A program made the translations under genes and the position numbers. Below the pieces are notes generated by a model, which worked only from the letters and a program-made list of their open reading frames with translations, was not told where the DNA came from and searched no databases. A stretch of DNA of 64,000 nucleotides, from assembly GCA_025362235.1 (NCBI GenBank), contig JANYGZ010000111.1:1-64000 (forward strand), read 5' to 3'. This DNA is from Ferruginibacter sp. (lineage in GTDB: Bacteria; Bacteroidota; Bacteroidia; Chitinophagales; Chitinophagaceae). Shown piece after piece: positions 37,625-45,917 of the stretch (position 1 is its first letter; every line of letters starts with the position of its first letter).

Positions 37625-38083
37625 ATGACCAACGAAGAACTAAAAACGAAAATTGCCGAATTGTTACCACAGGCCAGCTTTGATGAATCCGGCCAATGGC
37701 TTACCATTAATGTGGCGCCTGCAGAATGGAAGCCGCTTGCTGTGAAACTTAAACAGGATACTTCGCTTTATTTTGATTTTCTTTTTTGTGTTACCTGCAT
37801 AGACTGGAAGACACATCTTACCATGGTATACCATTTAGATTCTACAAAATTTCGCCACAACATTGTAATTAAATCAATTATAGATGTAGCAAACCCTGCA
37901 ATAGAAACAGTAAGTGATATCTGGCAAACGGCTAATTTTCACGAACGGGAAGTGTATGAGATGTTTGGGGTAAATTTTATTAATCATCCCGACCTGCGCT
38001 TACTTATTTTACCGGATGGGTGGGAAGGGAAAAACCCGATGCTAAAAGATTTTGAAGACCCTGTTAACATGATAAAATTATAA
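37625..38083 (+). CDS. nuoC: NADH-quinone oxidoreductase subunit C
   Basis: A peripheral-arm subunit of complex I, the 30-kDa type, not fused to NuoD. The 152-aa sequence has the family core YHLDSTKFRHNIVIKS, DIWQTANFHEREVYEMFGV and FINHPDLRLLILPDGWEG, ending KDFEDPVNMIKL. It is short because the variable N-terminal region is reduced. It starts 14 bp after nuoB; nuoD follows after 62 bp without a repeat element. Confidence 0.93.
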   Translation: MTNEELKTKIAELLPQASFDESGQWLTINVAPAEWKPLAVKLKQDTSLYFDFLFCVTCIDWKTHLTMVYHLDSTKFRHNIVIKSIIDVANPAIETVSDIWQTANFHEREVYEMFGVNFINHPDLRLLILPDGWEGKNPMLKDFEDPVNMIKL

Positions 38084-38145
38084 GAATAAACAGACAATAA
38101 TATTTTGTAACAAAACATAAACGTTCCCATTAAAGGGATAGGGGT

Positions 38146-39261
38146 ATGGTTGAAGAAATAGGTACAACAACCGATGGTGATATCATCATAAACGTAGGGC
38201 CGCAGCATCCTGCTACTCATGGCGTATTGCATTTGGTGATTACTATCAATGGTGAAACTATTAAAAAGGTAGAACCTCACCTCGGGTTCATCCATCGCTC
38301 TATTGAAAAAATGTGTGAGAGCCTTAGCTACCGCCAATTCATTTATGTAACAAGCCGGATGGATTATCTTTCTTCCCATATCAATAACCATGCTTGTGCG
38401 CTTTGTGTAGAAAAGGGTTTGCAGATTGAAGTTCCTTCAAGGGCGCAGGTTATTAGGGTTTTAATGGATGAACTAACAAGAATTGCTTCGCACGAATTAT
38501 GGTGGGGCGCAATGGCAATGGATCTTGGCGCATTTACTCCATTCTTTCATGCCTTCAGGGAAAGAGAATCTATCAATGATATAATGGAAGAAACCTGCGG
38601 TGCAAGGCTTACCATGAATTATATGGTACCCGGCGGTGTAATGCAGGATATTCATCCTAATTTTCAAACAAGGGTAAAGAATTTTATCACTTTATATAAA
38701 TCGAAAGTTGGTGAATATAATGAGCTGGTAACTGGTAATATTATTTTCCAGAACAGGATGAAAGGGATAGGTTATTTATCTTCAGAAGATGCCATTTCAT
38801 TTGGATGTACAGGGCCAACAGCAAGAGGTAGTGGAGTTTCGTGTGACACCCGTAAATTGTATCCTTACGAAATATATAACCAGCTTCAGTTTGATGAAAT
38901 ACTGGAAACAGGCTGCGACTCATTTGCAAGATATATGGTAAGGGTAAGAGAAATGAATCAATCTATCCGCATAATAGAACAGCTTATTGATAATATTCCT
39001 GAAGGAGATTTTCAGGCAAAAACAAAAGCAGTATTAAAATTACCAAAAGGAGAATTTTACCAGCGTGTGGAAACTGCAAGGGGAGAATTTGGTGTATACA
39101 TTGTTAGTGAGGGCGGCACCACTCCTTACAGGATAAAATTCCGTTCACCCGGGTTTTCCAATCTTTCAGCATTGGACCATATCGCAAGAGGCAGCAAGTT
39201 AGGAGACCTTGTAGCAATGATGGGAACGCTGGATTTGGTGATACCGGATATTGATAGGTAG
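38146..39261 (+). CDS. nuoD: NADH-quinone oxidoreductase subunit D
   Basis: The 49-kDa-type subunit that forms the quinone pocket with NuoB. Conserved blocks are INVGPQHPATHGVLHLV near the N-terminus, EPHLGFIHRSIEKMCE, GALTPFF-like LGAFTPFFHAFRERE, TGPTARGSGVSCDTRK and RIKFRSPGFSNLSALDHI. At 371 aa it is slightly short but complete. In 14-subunit operons nuoE-F-G would come next; here the stop is followed after 4 bp by repeat element copy 3 and then nuoH. Confidence 0.95.
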   Translation: MVEEIGTTTDGDIIINVGPQHPATHGVLHLVITINGETIKKVEPHLGFIHRSIEKMCESLSYRQFIYVTSRMDYLSSHINNHACALCVEKGLQIEVPSRAQVIRVLMDELTRIASHELWWGAMAMDLGAFTPFFHAFRERESINDIMEETCGARLTMNYMVPGGVMQDIHPNFQTRVKNFITLYKSKVGEYNELVTGNIIFQNRMKGIGYLSSEDAISFGCTGPTARGSGVSCDTRKLYPYEIYNQLQFDEILETGCDSFARYMVRVREMNQSIRIIEQLIDNIPEGDFQAKTKAVLKLPKGEFYQRVETARGEFGVYIVSEGGTTPYRIKFRSPGFSNLSALDHIARGSKLGDLVAMMGTLDLVIPDIDR

Positions 39262-39265
39262 GGAC

Positions 39266-39444
39266 GGCCCCCTCTAACTCCCCCGGAAGGGGAGAACCGA
39301 AATGCATAGGTTTTAGGAGTGATGTTAACGATGCTTTTGAATAGAATAAAACATAAAATATTTACACTTTAAATAATGAATAATATATCAAATTATAATA
39401 ACTCTTCAAAAGCCTCCCCATCCGGGGGAGGTTTGGAGGAGGCC
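39266..39444 (+). mobile_element. Repeat element copy 3, nuoD-nuoH junction
   Basis: A full ~178-bp copy starting GGCCCCCTCTAACTCCCCCG, 4 bp after the nuoD stop, and ending GGAGGAGGCC. It is a direct repeat of copies 2 and 4. Its ATG at 39376 opens the same 23-codon frame, which here runs into a stop that overlaps the nuoH start. It marks the position where nuoE, nuoF and nuoG would be expected. Confidence 0.85.
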
Positions 39445-39453
39445 TCATGCTAA
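39376..39453 (+). CDS. Element-encoded 25-aa leader ORF overlapping nuoH
   Basis: MNNISNYNNSSKASPSGGGL... continues for two host codons (Ser, Cys) after the element and stops at TAA 39451-39453, 7 bases inside the nuoH coding sequence. The overlap could couple translation of nuoH to the element's start site. It is homologous to the N-termini of NuoB and NuoI. Whether the peptide itself has a function is unknown. Confidence 0.55.
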   Translation: MNNISNYNNSSKASPSGGGLEEASC

Positions 39454-40523
39454 GCTTTTCTACCATATCGAAATCTATAGATAGTTGGCTAAGGGCAACC
39501 TTTAGTGATACATGGACCATGGTAATTGAAATGCTGATTGCAGGTATATGTGTAATTAGTTTGTTTGCCATACTTGGATTGATTTTGGTATTGATGGAAA
39601 GAAAAGTTTCTGCATGGATGCAGATACGTTTAGGACCCAACAGGGTAGGGCCAAAAGGAATGTTTCAGTCTTTGGCAGACACTATAAAATTATTGGTAAA
39701 AGAGGGGCTGACACCTGATGGTGCGGATAAGTTTTTATTTAACCTTGCACCTATTCTTGCAATAATTGTAGCCATGCTGCTGATGGCACCCATTGCTTTT
39801 GCAAAAGATTTTCAACTATGGAATATGAATATTGGGGTGCTATATGTATCCGCAGTTTCTTCCATGATGGTGATAAGTATTTTAATGGCTGGCTGGGCAA
39901 GCAACAATAAATATTCATTAATGGGTGCCATGCGTAGCGGGGCGCAAATTGTGAGTTATGAATTATCTGCAGGCTTATCTATTTTGGTAGTGGTGGTTTT
40001 GTCTGGAAGTTTAAACCTGAATGAAATCATTCAGTCGCAGGCAGATGGCTGGTGGATATTCAAAGGGCATATACCTGTAATTATTGCTTTTATTATTTTT
40101 ATTATTGCAGTAACAGCAGAAACCAACCGGGCCCCATTTGATTTGGCAGAAGCAGAATCAGAACTCACGGCCGGGTTTCATACAGAATATTCAGGAATGA
40201 AATTCGCTTTGTTTTTTTTAGCGGAATATGTAAATGTTTTTATTGTATGTGCCATCGGTGCTACTTTATTTTTTGGTGGCTGGATGCCTTTTCATATCGG
40301 TAACTGGCAGGGCTTTAACCATGTGATGGATTTTATTCCATCAAGTATCTGGTTTTTTGGTAAAACATTTTTCCTGATATTTTTAATCATGTGGTTCAGG
40401 TGGACATTTCCAAGGTTACGTATTGATCAGTTGCTAAATCTTGAGTGGAAGTATTTATTGCCGATCAGTATGTTTAATTTATTATTGGTTACGGCGATTG
40501 CTATATTGGGGTGGTATTTTTAA
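39447..40523 (+). CDS. nuoH: NADH-quinone oxidoreductase subunit H
   Basis: A membrane subunit at the junction of the arms of complex I, forming part of the quinone channel. The 358-aa protein has ~8 helices. Conserved pieces are LMERKVSAWMQIRLGPNRVG, AETNRAPFDLAEAESELTAG, FHTEYSGMKFALFFLAEY and MWFRWTFPRLRIDQL. ATG 39447 overlaps the stop of the element-encoded leader ORF by 7 nt. Repeat copy 4 follows its stop after 3 bp. Confidence 0.96.
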   Translation: MLSFSTISKSIDSWLRATFSDTWTMVIEMLIAGICVISLFAILGLILVLMERKVSAWMQIRLGPNRVGPKGMFQSLADTIKLLVKEGLTPDGADKFLFNLAPILAIIVAMLLMAPIAFAKDFQLWNMNIGVLYVSAVSSMMVISILMAGWASNNKYSLMGAMRSGAQIVSYELSAGLSILVVVVLSGSLNLNEIIQSQADGWWIFKGHIPVIIAFIIFIIAVTAETNRAPFDLAEAESELTAGFHTEYSGMKFALFFLAEYVNVFIVCAIGATLFFGGWMPFHIGNWQGFNHVMDFIPSSIWFFGKTFFLIFLIMWFRWTFPRLRIDQLLNLEWKYLLPISMFNLLLVTAIAILGWYF

Positions 40524-40526
40524 GGC

Positions 40527-40703
40527 AGCCCCCTCTAACTCCCCCCGAGGGGGGAGGACAAGAATGTATAGGTTTTAAAATTGACATTGTATAATATTTT
40601 CGAAGAGAATAAAATAAAATGGAGTATTTAAATAATGAGTAACAATTCAAATTATAAAGACTCTTCAAAAGCCTCCCCTTCCGGGGGAGGTTTGGAGGGG
40701 GCT
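40527..40703 (+). mobile_element. Repeat element copy 4, supplies the nuoI start
   Basis: A full ~177-bp copy bounded by AGCCCCCTCTAACTCCCCCC and ...AGGGGGCT, 3 bp after the nuoH stop. The ATG at 40635 opens the 23-codon frame that fuses in frame to nuoI. Same strand as the other copies. Confidence 0.85.
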
Positions 40704-41171
40704 TCTTCTTATTTAAAAGATATTTTCAATGGCCTGAAGTCATTGGTTATTGGCTTGCGGCGTACATTTTATTATTTTACGCATCATAAAGAAATTATTA
40801 CGCAGCAATATCCTGATAACAGGGAAACCATGAATTTACCAGAAAGATTCAAAGGTGAAGTGGTGATGCTGCATGACGAAAATAATGAACATGCCTGCAC
40901 CGGCTGTACTGCCTGCGAACTGGCTTGTCCGAATGCTACCATTAAAATAATTACCAAATTTGATATTACACCGGAAGGGAAAAAGAAAAAGGCTATTGAT
41001 AAATTTGTTTACCATCTTGAATTGTGTACCATGTGTAATTTGTGTATTGTGGCTTGCCCTACAGATGCTATAAAGATGGCGCAAACATTTGAACACAGTG
41101 TATTTAACAGGGCAGACCTGACAAAAGTGTTGAATAAACCAGGGTCGAAAATAAGGGAGGGAGTAGAGTAA
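40635..41171 (+). CDS. nuoI: NADH-quinone oxidoreductase subunit I with repeat-derived N-terminus
   Basis: The 8Fe ferredoxin-like subunit of complex I. Two [4Fe-4S] motifs are CTGCTACELACP and CTMCNLCIVACP. The native membrane-associating helix is IFNGLKSLVIGLRRTFYYF. The first 23 residues (MSNNSNYKDSSKASPSGGGL...) come from repeat copy 4. The next internal Met, in RETMNLPERF, would remove the conserved helix, so translation almost certainly starts in the element. nuoJ follows after 98 bp that contain short GATGTCTGATTTT repeats. Confidence 0.95.
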   Translation: MSNNSNYKDSSKASPSGGGLEGASSYLKDIFNGLKSLVIGLRRTFYYFTHHKEIITQQYPDNRETMNLPERFKGEVVMLHDENNEHACTGCTACELACPNATIKIITKFDITPEGKKKKAIDKFVYHLELCTMCNLCIVACPTDAIKMAQTFEHSVFNRADLTKVLNKPGSKIREGVE

Positions 41172-41269
41172 GAAGAATGTCTGATGTCTGATTTTTTGAT
41201 GTCTGATTTTCTTGAACTCATATTGCCATAGTTATTTGTGAAGAATAGAAATTAAATAATAATTATTAA

Positions 41270-41788
41270 ATGAGCGGATCAACAATTATATTTTACATGC
41301 TGGCTGCACTTACACTTGTGAGCGGGTTGCTTGCAGTTACTACAAGGCAGATTTTTCGTGCGGCCATTTTCCTATTGTTTTCGTTGATTGGAATTGCGGG
41401 ATTATTTTTCTGGATGCAATATGACTTTATTGCTGCTGTACAAATTGTGGTATATGTAGGTGGTATTACTGTGCTCATTATCTTCTCCATTTTCTTAACA
41501 CAGCAGGCAGGGGATTTATTACCCAAACAAAAAATAGGCAGGCAGGTATTTTCAGCATTGGCAGCTTTTTGCGGATTTGCATTAATCATGCTTCAATTGT
41601 ACCAGCATACTTTTAATACAACAACAGAACAGCCTGTTGAACCTTCGGTAGCCAATATAGGTAATCAAATGCTGGGGGTTGGTGAAAATGGATTTGCATT
41701 ACCCTTTGAAGTAGTGAGTATATTATTACTGGCTGCATTGATTGGCTGCATTGTAATTGCTTTACGTTCAAAACCCGCAACAGCATGA
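41270..41788 (+). CDS. nuoJ: NADH-quinone oxidoreductase subunit J
   Basis: An antiporter-adjacent membrane subunit of complex I. The 172-aa protein has five helices and the family motifs RAAIFLLFSLIGIAGLFFWM and QYDFIAAVQIVVYVGGITVL. Its stop overlaps the nuoK start by 4 nt (ATGA), indicating translational coupling. Confidence 0.94.
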   Translation: MSGSTIIFYMLAALTLVSGLLAVTTRQIFRAAIFLLFSLIGIAGLFFWMQYDFIAAVQIVVYVGGITVLIIFSIFLTQQAGDLLPKQKIGRQVFSALAAFCGFALIMLQLYQHTFNTTTEQPVEPSVANIGNQMLGVGENGFALPFEVVSILLLAALIGCIVIALRSKPATA

Positions 41789-42099
41789 TGGAACCAGGTT
41801 TATATCATTTATTGTTTGTCAGTACCGCTTTGTTTTTTATAGGTGTGTATGGTTTTTTTACAAGAAGAAACCTGGTTACTATGCTGATGAGTATTGAGCT
41901 GATATTAAATAGCGTAAACATTAATTTTATAGCATTCAATAAATATCTATGGCCACACAAAATGGATGGATTGTTCTTTTCAATTTTTGTAATTGCAATA
42001 GCTGCCGCAGAAGCAGCAGTAGCCATTGCTATCATTATTAATTTATACAGGAGCCATCAATCTATTGATGTAGAGCGAGCAGAAGAAATGAAATTTTAA
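41785..42099 (+). CDS. nuoK: NADH-quinone oxidoreductase subunit K
   Basis: A small three-helix membrane subunit (104 aa) of complex I. The TM2 Glu lies in LMSIELILNSVNINFI and the second in IAIAAAEAAVAIAIIIN; both are used in proton translocation. ATG 41785 overlaps nuoJ; a second Met directly follows (MMEPGLYHLL), so the start may be 41788. Confidence 0.95.
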   Translation: MMEPGLYHLLFVSTALFFIGVYGFFTRRNLVTMLMSIELILNSVNINFIAFNKYLWPHKMDGLFFSIFVIAIAAAEAAVAIAIIINLYRSHQSIDVERAEEMKF

Positions 42100-42187
42100 A
42101 TAATAAATAAAAAATATGCCATTTTAAAAGTATAGAAAACATGAATATTGTTTTTATAACAATAAAATTCTATACCAAAATTGAAAC

Positions 42188-44149
42188 ATGCCAAATACAA
42201 TCTTAATAGCATTGATTCCCTTATTGCCTTTAGCAGCATTTTTGTTGCTGGGCCTGTATGGTAAAAAATATTTTAAAAACTTTTCCGGCATCATTGGTAC
42301 AACAGTTTTATTGCTGTCAGCAGCATTTGCACTATATACCGCTTATGGTTATTTTTTTGAGTATGGAAAAATAGATGGCATTTATCAAAAATTAGTGCCA
42401 TTGCAATTTACATGGTTGCAATTTTCGCCAGGTCTGTCGATTGATATGGGTATTATACTCGATCCAATTTCAGTGATGATGCTGGTGGTGGTAACCTTTA
42501 TTTCTTTGATGGTGCATTTCTATAGTTTAGCCTATATGAAAGGCGATGAAAGATTCCCTGTTTACTACGCATTTCTCGGCCTGTTTACTTTTTCAATGTT
42601 AGGTCTGGTAATGGCTTCCAATATTTTTCAGTTATATATTTTTTGGGAATTGGTAGGGGTCTCTTCTTTTTTATTGATTGGTTATCATTATGACAGGCCC
42701 AGCGCAGTTGCAGCCTGTAAAAAAGCATTTATCGTTACCCGTTTTGCCGACCTCGGTTTTTTAATTGGTATATTGGTATTGTCTTTTCATGCAAATACTT
42801 TAGATTTCAATACACTCATACAAAGATTAACTGTTGACGGAAGTCACGAGCTACATACTGCTTATACTTCTATGTTTCTTGGGGCTTCTGCATTAACCTG
42901 GGGAACTGTGCTGGTATTTATTGGCGGAGCAGGAAAGAGTGCATTATTTCCTTTACATATATGGCTGCCCGATGCGATGGAGGGCCCAACCCCTGTATCA
43001 GCTTTGATACATGCTGCCACGATGGTAGTGGCCGGTGTTTATCTTGTTGCAAGAATGTTTCCTGTTTTCAGTATGTCTAATGGAGCAATGCATGTGGTAA
43101 CTTTTGCGGGAATTTTCTCTGCATTGTTTGCCGCAGTAATAGCCTGTACACAAACAGATATTAAAAGGGTATTGGCATATTCTACCATGTCGCAGATTGG
43201 GCTTATGATGTTTGCATTAGGAGTTTCGGGTAGTAATTTGGAATCAGGCAGTCTCAATTATTCACATTTGGGTGCAGGCTATACTGCTTCCATGTTTCAC
43301 CTGTTTACACATGCTATATTTAAAGCCTTGTTATTTCTTGGTGCTGGTTCAGTCATTCACTTTATCCATAGCAACGAAATGAAAGATATGGGCGGCCTTA
43401 GAAAATATTTGCCCATTACGCATATTACATTTTTAATAGCCTGCCTGGCAATTTCAGGTGTGCCACCATTTGCAGGTTTTTTTAGTAAAGAAGAAATAAT
43501 GCTGGCTGCATGGCAGCACAATACAGTGCTGTATTATATAACACTATTTACATCAGGCCTTACAGCTTTTTATATGTTCCGTTTATATTTCAATATTTTT
43601 TGGAGCAAGGGAGTCATTGTGCATGGAGAACACCATGGCGAAGGAGGTTTTGCAATGATGCTTCCATTGGTATTGTTGGCTATAGGTGCTGTAGCTGCAG
43701 GGTTTATTCCTTTTGGAAATTTTATCAGTGCTGATGGCAAACCGCTTGAGTCTGAATTTCATTGGCAATTTTCCATCGCTCCGGTAGCAGTAGGTTTAGC
43801 AGGCATTTTTACAGCAATGTGGTTATATAAAAATAAAAGCAATAAACCGGCAGCCATCGTAACATCCTTAGGCGGATTTTATAAAGCTGCATATAATAAG
43901 TTTTACATTGATGAACTGTATTTGTTTATTACAAAAAAAATAATATTCAATTTAATAGGAAGGCCTGCAGCGTGGTTTGATAAAAATATTGTTAATGGAT
44001 TGGTGAATATGACGGGCAATACGACACTGATTATTTCTGAAAAAATTAAAGGGTTTCAATCTGGTAAAGTACAACAGTATGCTATTTATTTTTTAGCAGG
44101 ACTAATAGGTTTGGCCGTGTTGTTTATTTATTTGTGGAAGCCAGGGTAA
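42188..44149 (+). CDS. nuoL: NADH-quinone oxidoreductase subunit L
   Basis: The largest antiporter-like proton-pumping subunit of complex I. The 653 residues carry ~16 helices. FWELVGVSSFLLIGYHYDRP holds the TM5 Glu, GGAGKSALFPLHIWLPDAMEGP the TM7 Lys region, and FTHAIFKALLFLGAGSVIH the TM8/12 core. The long lateral helix and final anchor are in the last ~130 residues. nuoM follows after a 220-bp gap with a different repeat. Confidence 0.96.
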   Translation: MPNTILIALIPLLPLAAFLLLGLYGKKYFKNFSGIIGTTVLLLSAAFALYTAYGYFFEYGKIDGIYQKLVPLQFTWLQFSPGLSIDMGIILDPISVMMLVVVTFISLMVHFYSLAYMKGDERFPVYYAFLGLFTFSMLGLVMASNIFQLYIFWELVGVSSFLLIGYHYDRPSAVAACKKAFIVTRFADLGFLIGILVLSFHANTLDFNTLIQRLTVDGSHELHTAYTSMFLGASALTWGTVLVFIGGAGKSALFPLHIWLPDAMEGPTPVSALIHAATMVVAGVYLVARMFPVFSMSNGAMHVVTFAGIFSALFAAVIACTQTDIKRVLAYSTMSQIGLMMFALGVSGSNLESGSLNYSHLGAGYTASMFHLFTHAIFKALLFLGAGSVIHFIHSNEMKDMGGLRKYLPITHITFLIACLAISGVPPFAGFFSKEEIMLAAWQHNTVLYYITLFTSGLTAFYMFRLYFNIFWSKGVIVHGEHHGEGGFAMMLPLVLLAIGAVAAGFIPFGNFISADGKPLESEFHWQFSIAPVAVGLAGIFTAMWLYKNKSNKPAAIVTSLGGFYKAAYNKFYIDELYLFITKKIIFNLIGRPAAWFDKNIVNGLVNMTGNTTLIISEKIKGFQSGKVQQYAIYFLAGLIGLAVLFIYLWKPG

Positions 44150-44369
44150 TTTTTTAAAGAATAATAGTATAGGCCTACAGTTAATAATGACTTATATAGA
44201 ATGAAGGCCCTGGCTCCTCTCCTTTGGAGAGGCGGGGGTGAGGTCAGGCAGGCTTTTCAATTATTGAAAAGCTTTTTAAAGAGAAGGGCTCAGGTCTCCT
44301 CTCGTCAAGGAGCAGGCAAGCTGAGGCTGAGCAGAATATTCAGATAAATTAAAATTCGAAAATAATTAA
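44150..44369. repeat. Repeat-bearing gap between nuoL and nuoM
   Basis: The gap holds CTCCTCTCCTTTGGAGAGG followed by GGGGGTGAGGT (about 44215-44243), a family different from the nuo repeat element but similar to the one at 34511-34549. A 9-bp palindromic hairpin CTTTTCAAT/ATTGAAAAG follows at 44253-44271, and a CTCCTCTCGTCAAGGAG segment at about 44301. The hairpin could pause or process the operon transcript. Confidence 0.55.
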
Positions 44370-45854
44370 ATGAATTTATTATTACTGATACTATTGCCTT
44401 TACTAACCATAGTTACCATACTGCTGATGCGAAATGCTGCACAGGTAAAGTGGGCGGCACTATTGGGCTCAACAGGGCAATTTATATTAGCGCTTGTTTT
44501 GCTATTCGGTTTTCGCCAGGAGAGGTCAGCCGGTAATGAGGCGCAAATATTATTTGAATTACAATACAACTGGTTTCCTGCATGGCATATTAGTTTTCAT
44601 ATTGGCGTAAATGGTATTTCAGTAGCCATGATTTTACTAACGGCATTTGTAGTAATTGCAGGAGTGCTGGTATCATGGAACATAACAAAGATGACAAAGG
44701 AATTTTATTGCTTACTCATTATGCTCAGCCTTGGTGCTTATGGTTTCTTTATTTCACTTGATCTCTTTATACTTTTCTTCTTTCTTGAAATTGCAGTCAT
44801 TCCAAAATATTTACTGATAGGGATTTGGGGAAGCGGTAAAAAAGAATATGCTGCTAATAAATTAGCGTTGATGTTAATGGGCGGCTCTGCGTTGGTGTTA
44901 GTAGGTTTGCTGGGCGTTTACTTTGGCAGTTCAGAAAAGACTTTCGACTTGGTAACATTATCCCAAACTCATATTCCAATAGAAATTCAAAAAATTTGTT
45001 TCCCGCTTTTGTTTGTTGGTTTTGGCGTATTTACTGCATTATTTCCTTTTCATACCTGGGTGCCGGATGGACACTCTTCAGCGCCTACAGCGGGTTCTAT
45101 GTTTCTTGCCGGTATCTCCATGAAACTGGGTGGCTATGGCTGTTTAAGGGTAGCTACTTATATTATGCCTGATGGTGCAAAAGAATATGCGAGCATTATT
45201 ATTGTTCTTTCATCCATCGCCATTCTATATGGAGCCTTCGCTACCATGATGCAGAAAGATTTGAAATATATCAATGCCTATTCTTCTGTAAGCCATTGCG
45301 GTTTTGTTTTATTGGGTATTGGAATGTTAACCAAAACAGCCATGACAGGTGCAGTGATGCAAATGGTATCGCATGGTTTAATGACGGCCCTTTTCTTTGC
45401 TGTTATTGGAATGATTTACGAACGCACGCATACAAGACAGGTAAATGAAATGGGCGGGCTGTTAAAAGTAATGCCCTTTATAACAACAGTATTATTTATT
45501 GTGGGCCTATGTTCATTGGGCTTGCCGGGCCTGAGTGGATTTGTTGCGGAGATGACAATTTTTATGGGCTCCTGGCAAAATCCCGGTACTTTTCATCGCA
45601 TCGCAACTATTGCAGCCTGTATGTCAATTGTGGTTACTGCGGTGTATATTTTAAGAGCTATTGGGCAAACCGCAATGGGGCCTTTAAAGGAAGGTTATGA
45701 AAATTTAACTGATGCAACATGGAATGAGAAATTGGCGGCCATTGTTTTAATTGCCGGCATCATTGCAATTGGTCTAGCACCATTTTGGTTAAATGATTTA
45801 GTAAGTCCAGCAACAGAAATAATAATGCAAAAACTGGGTGCTGTACATCCTTAG
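44370..45854 (+). CDS. nuoM: NADH-quinone oxidoreductase subunit M
   Basis: An antiporter-like proton-pumping membrane subunit of complex I (494 aa, ~14 helices). FILFFFLEIAVIPKYLLIGIW has the TM5 Glu, LFPFHTWVPDGHSSAPTAGS the TM7 region, and YINAYSSVSHCGFVLLGIG the TM8 region. LPGLSGFVAEMTIF is also typical. It follows nuoL after a repeat-containing gap and precedes nuoN by 63 bp. Confidence 0.96.
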   Translation: MNLLLLILLPLLTIVTILLMRNAAQVKWAALLGSTGQFILALVLLFGFRQERSAGNEAQILFELQYNWFPAWHISFHIGVNGISVAMILLTAFVVIAGVLVSWNITKMTKEFYCLLIMLSLGAYGFFISLDLFILFFFLEIAVIPKYLLIGIWGSGKKEYAANKLALMLMGGSALVLVGLLGVYFGSSEKTFDLVTLSQTHIPIEIQKICFPLLFVGFGVFTALFPFHTWVPDGHSSAPTAGSMFLAGISMKLGGYGCLRVATYIMPDGAKEYASIIIVLSSIAILYGAFATMMQKDLKYINAYSSVSHCGFVLLGIGMLTKTAMTGAVMQMVSHGLMTALFFAVIGMIYERTHTRQVNEMGGLLKVMPFITTVLFIVGLCSLGLPGLSGFVAEMTIFMGSWQNPGTFHRIATIAACMSIVVTAVYILRAIGQTAMGPLKEGYENLTDATWNEKLAAIVLIAGIIAIGLAPFWLNDLVSPATEIIMQKLGAVHP

Positions 45855-45917
45855 CTGCAAAGACGGGATTATTTGTATGTAAGTTTTTAGTATCCCCTGG
45901 GGGCAATTTTTAAAATT

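Noticed and set aside
40580..40605. TTGACA and TATAAT hexamers in repeat copy 4
   Set aside because: They are only 3 bp apart, so they cannot form a sigma70 promoter, and Bacteroidota use other consensus boxes.
36896..40703. CRISPR-like repeats in the nuo operon
   Set aside because: The copies are ~175 bp long, kilobases apart and lie at gene junctions, not in a repeat-spacer array.
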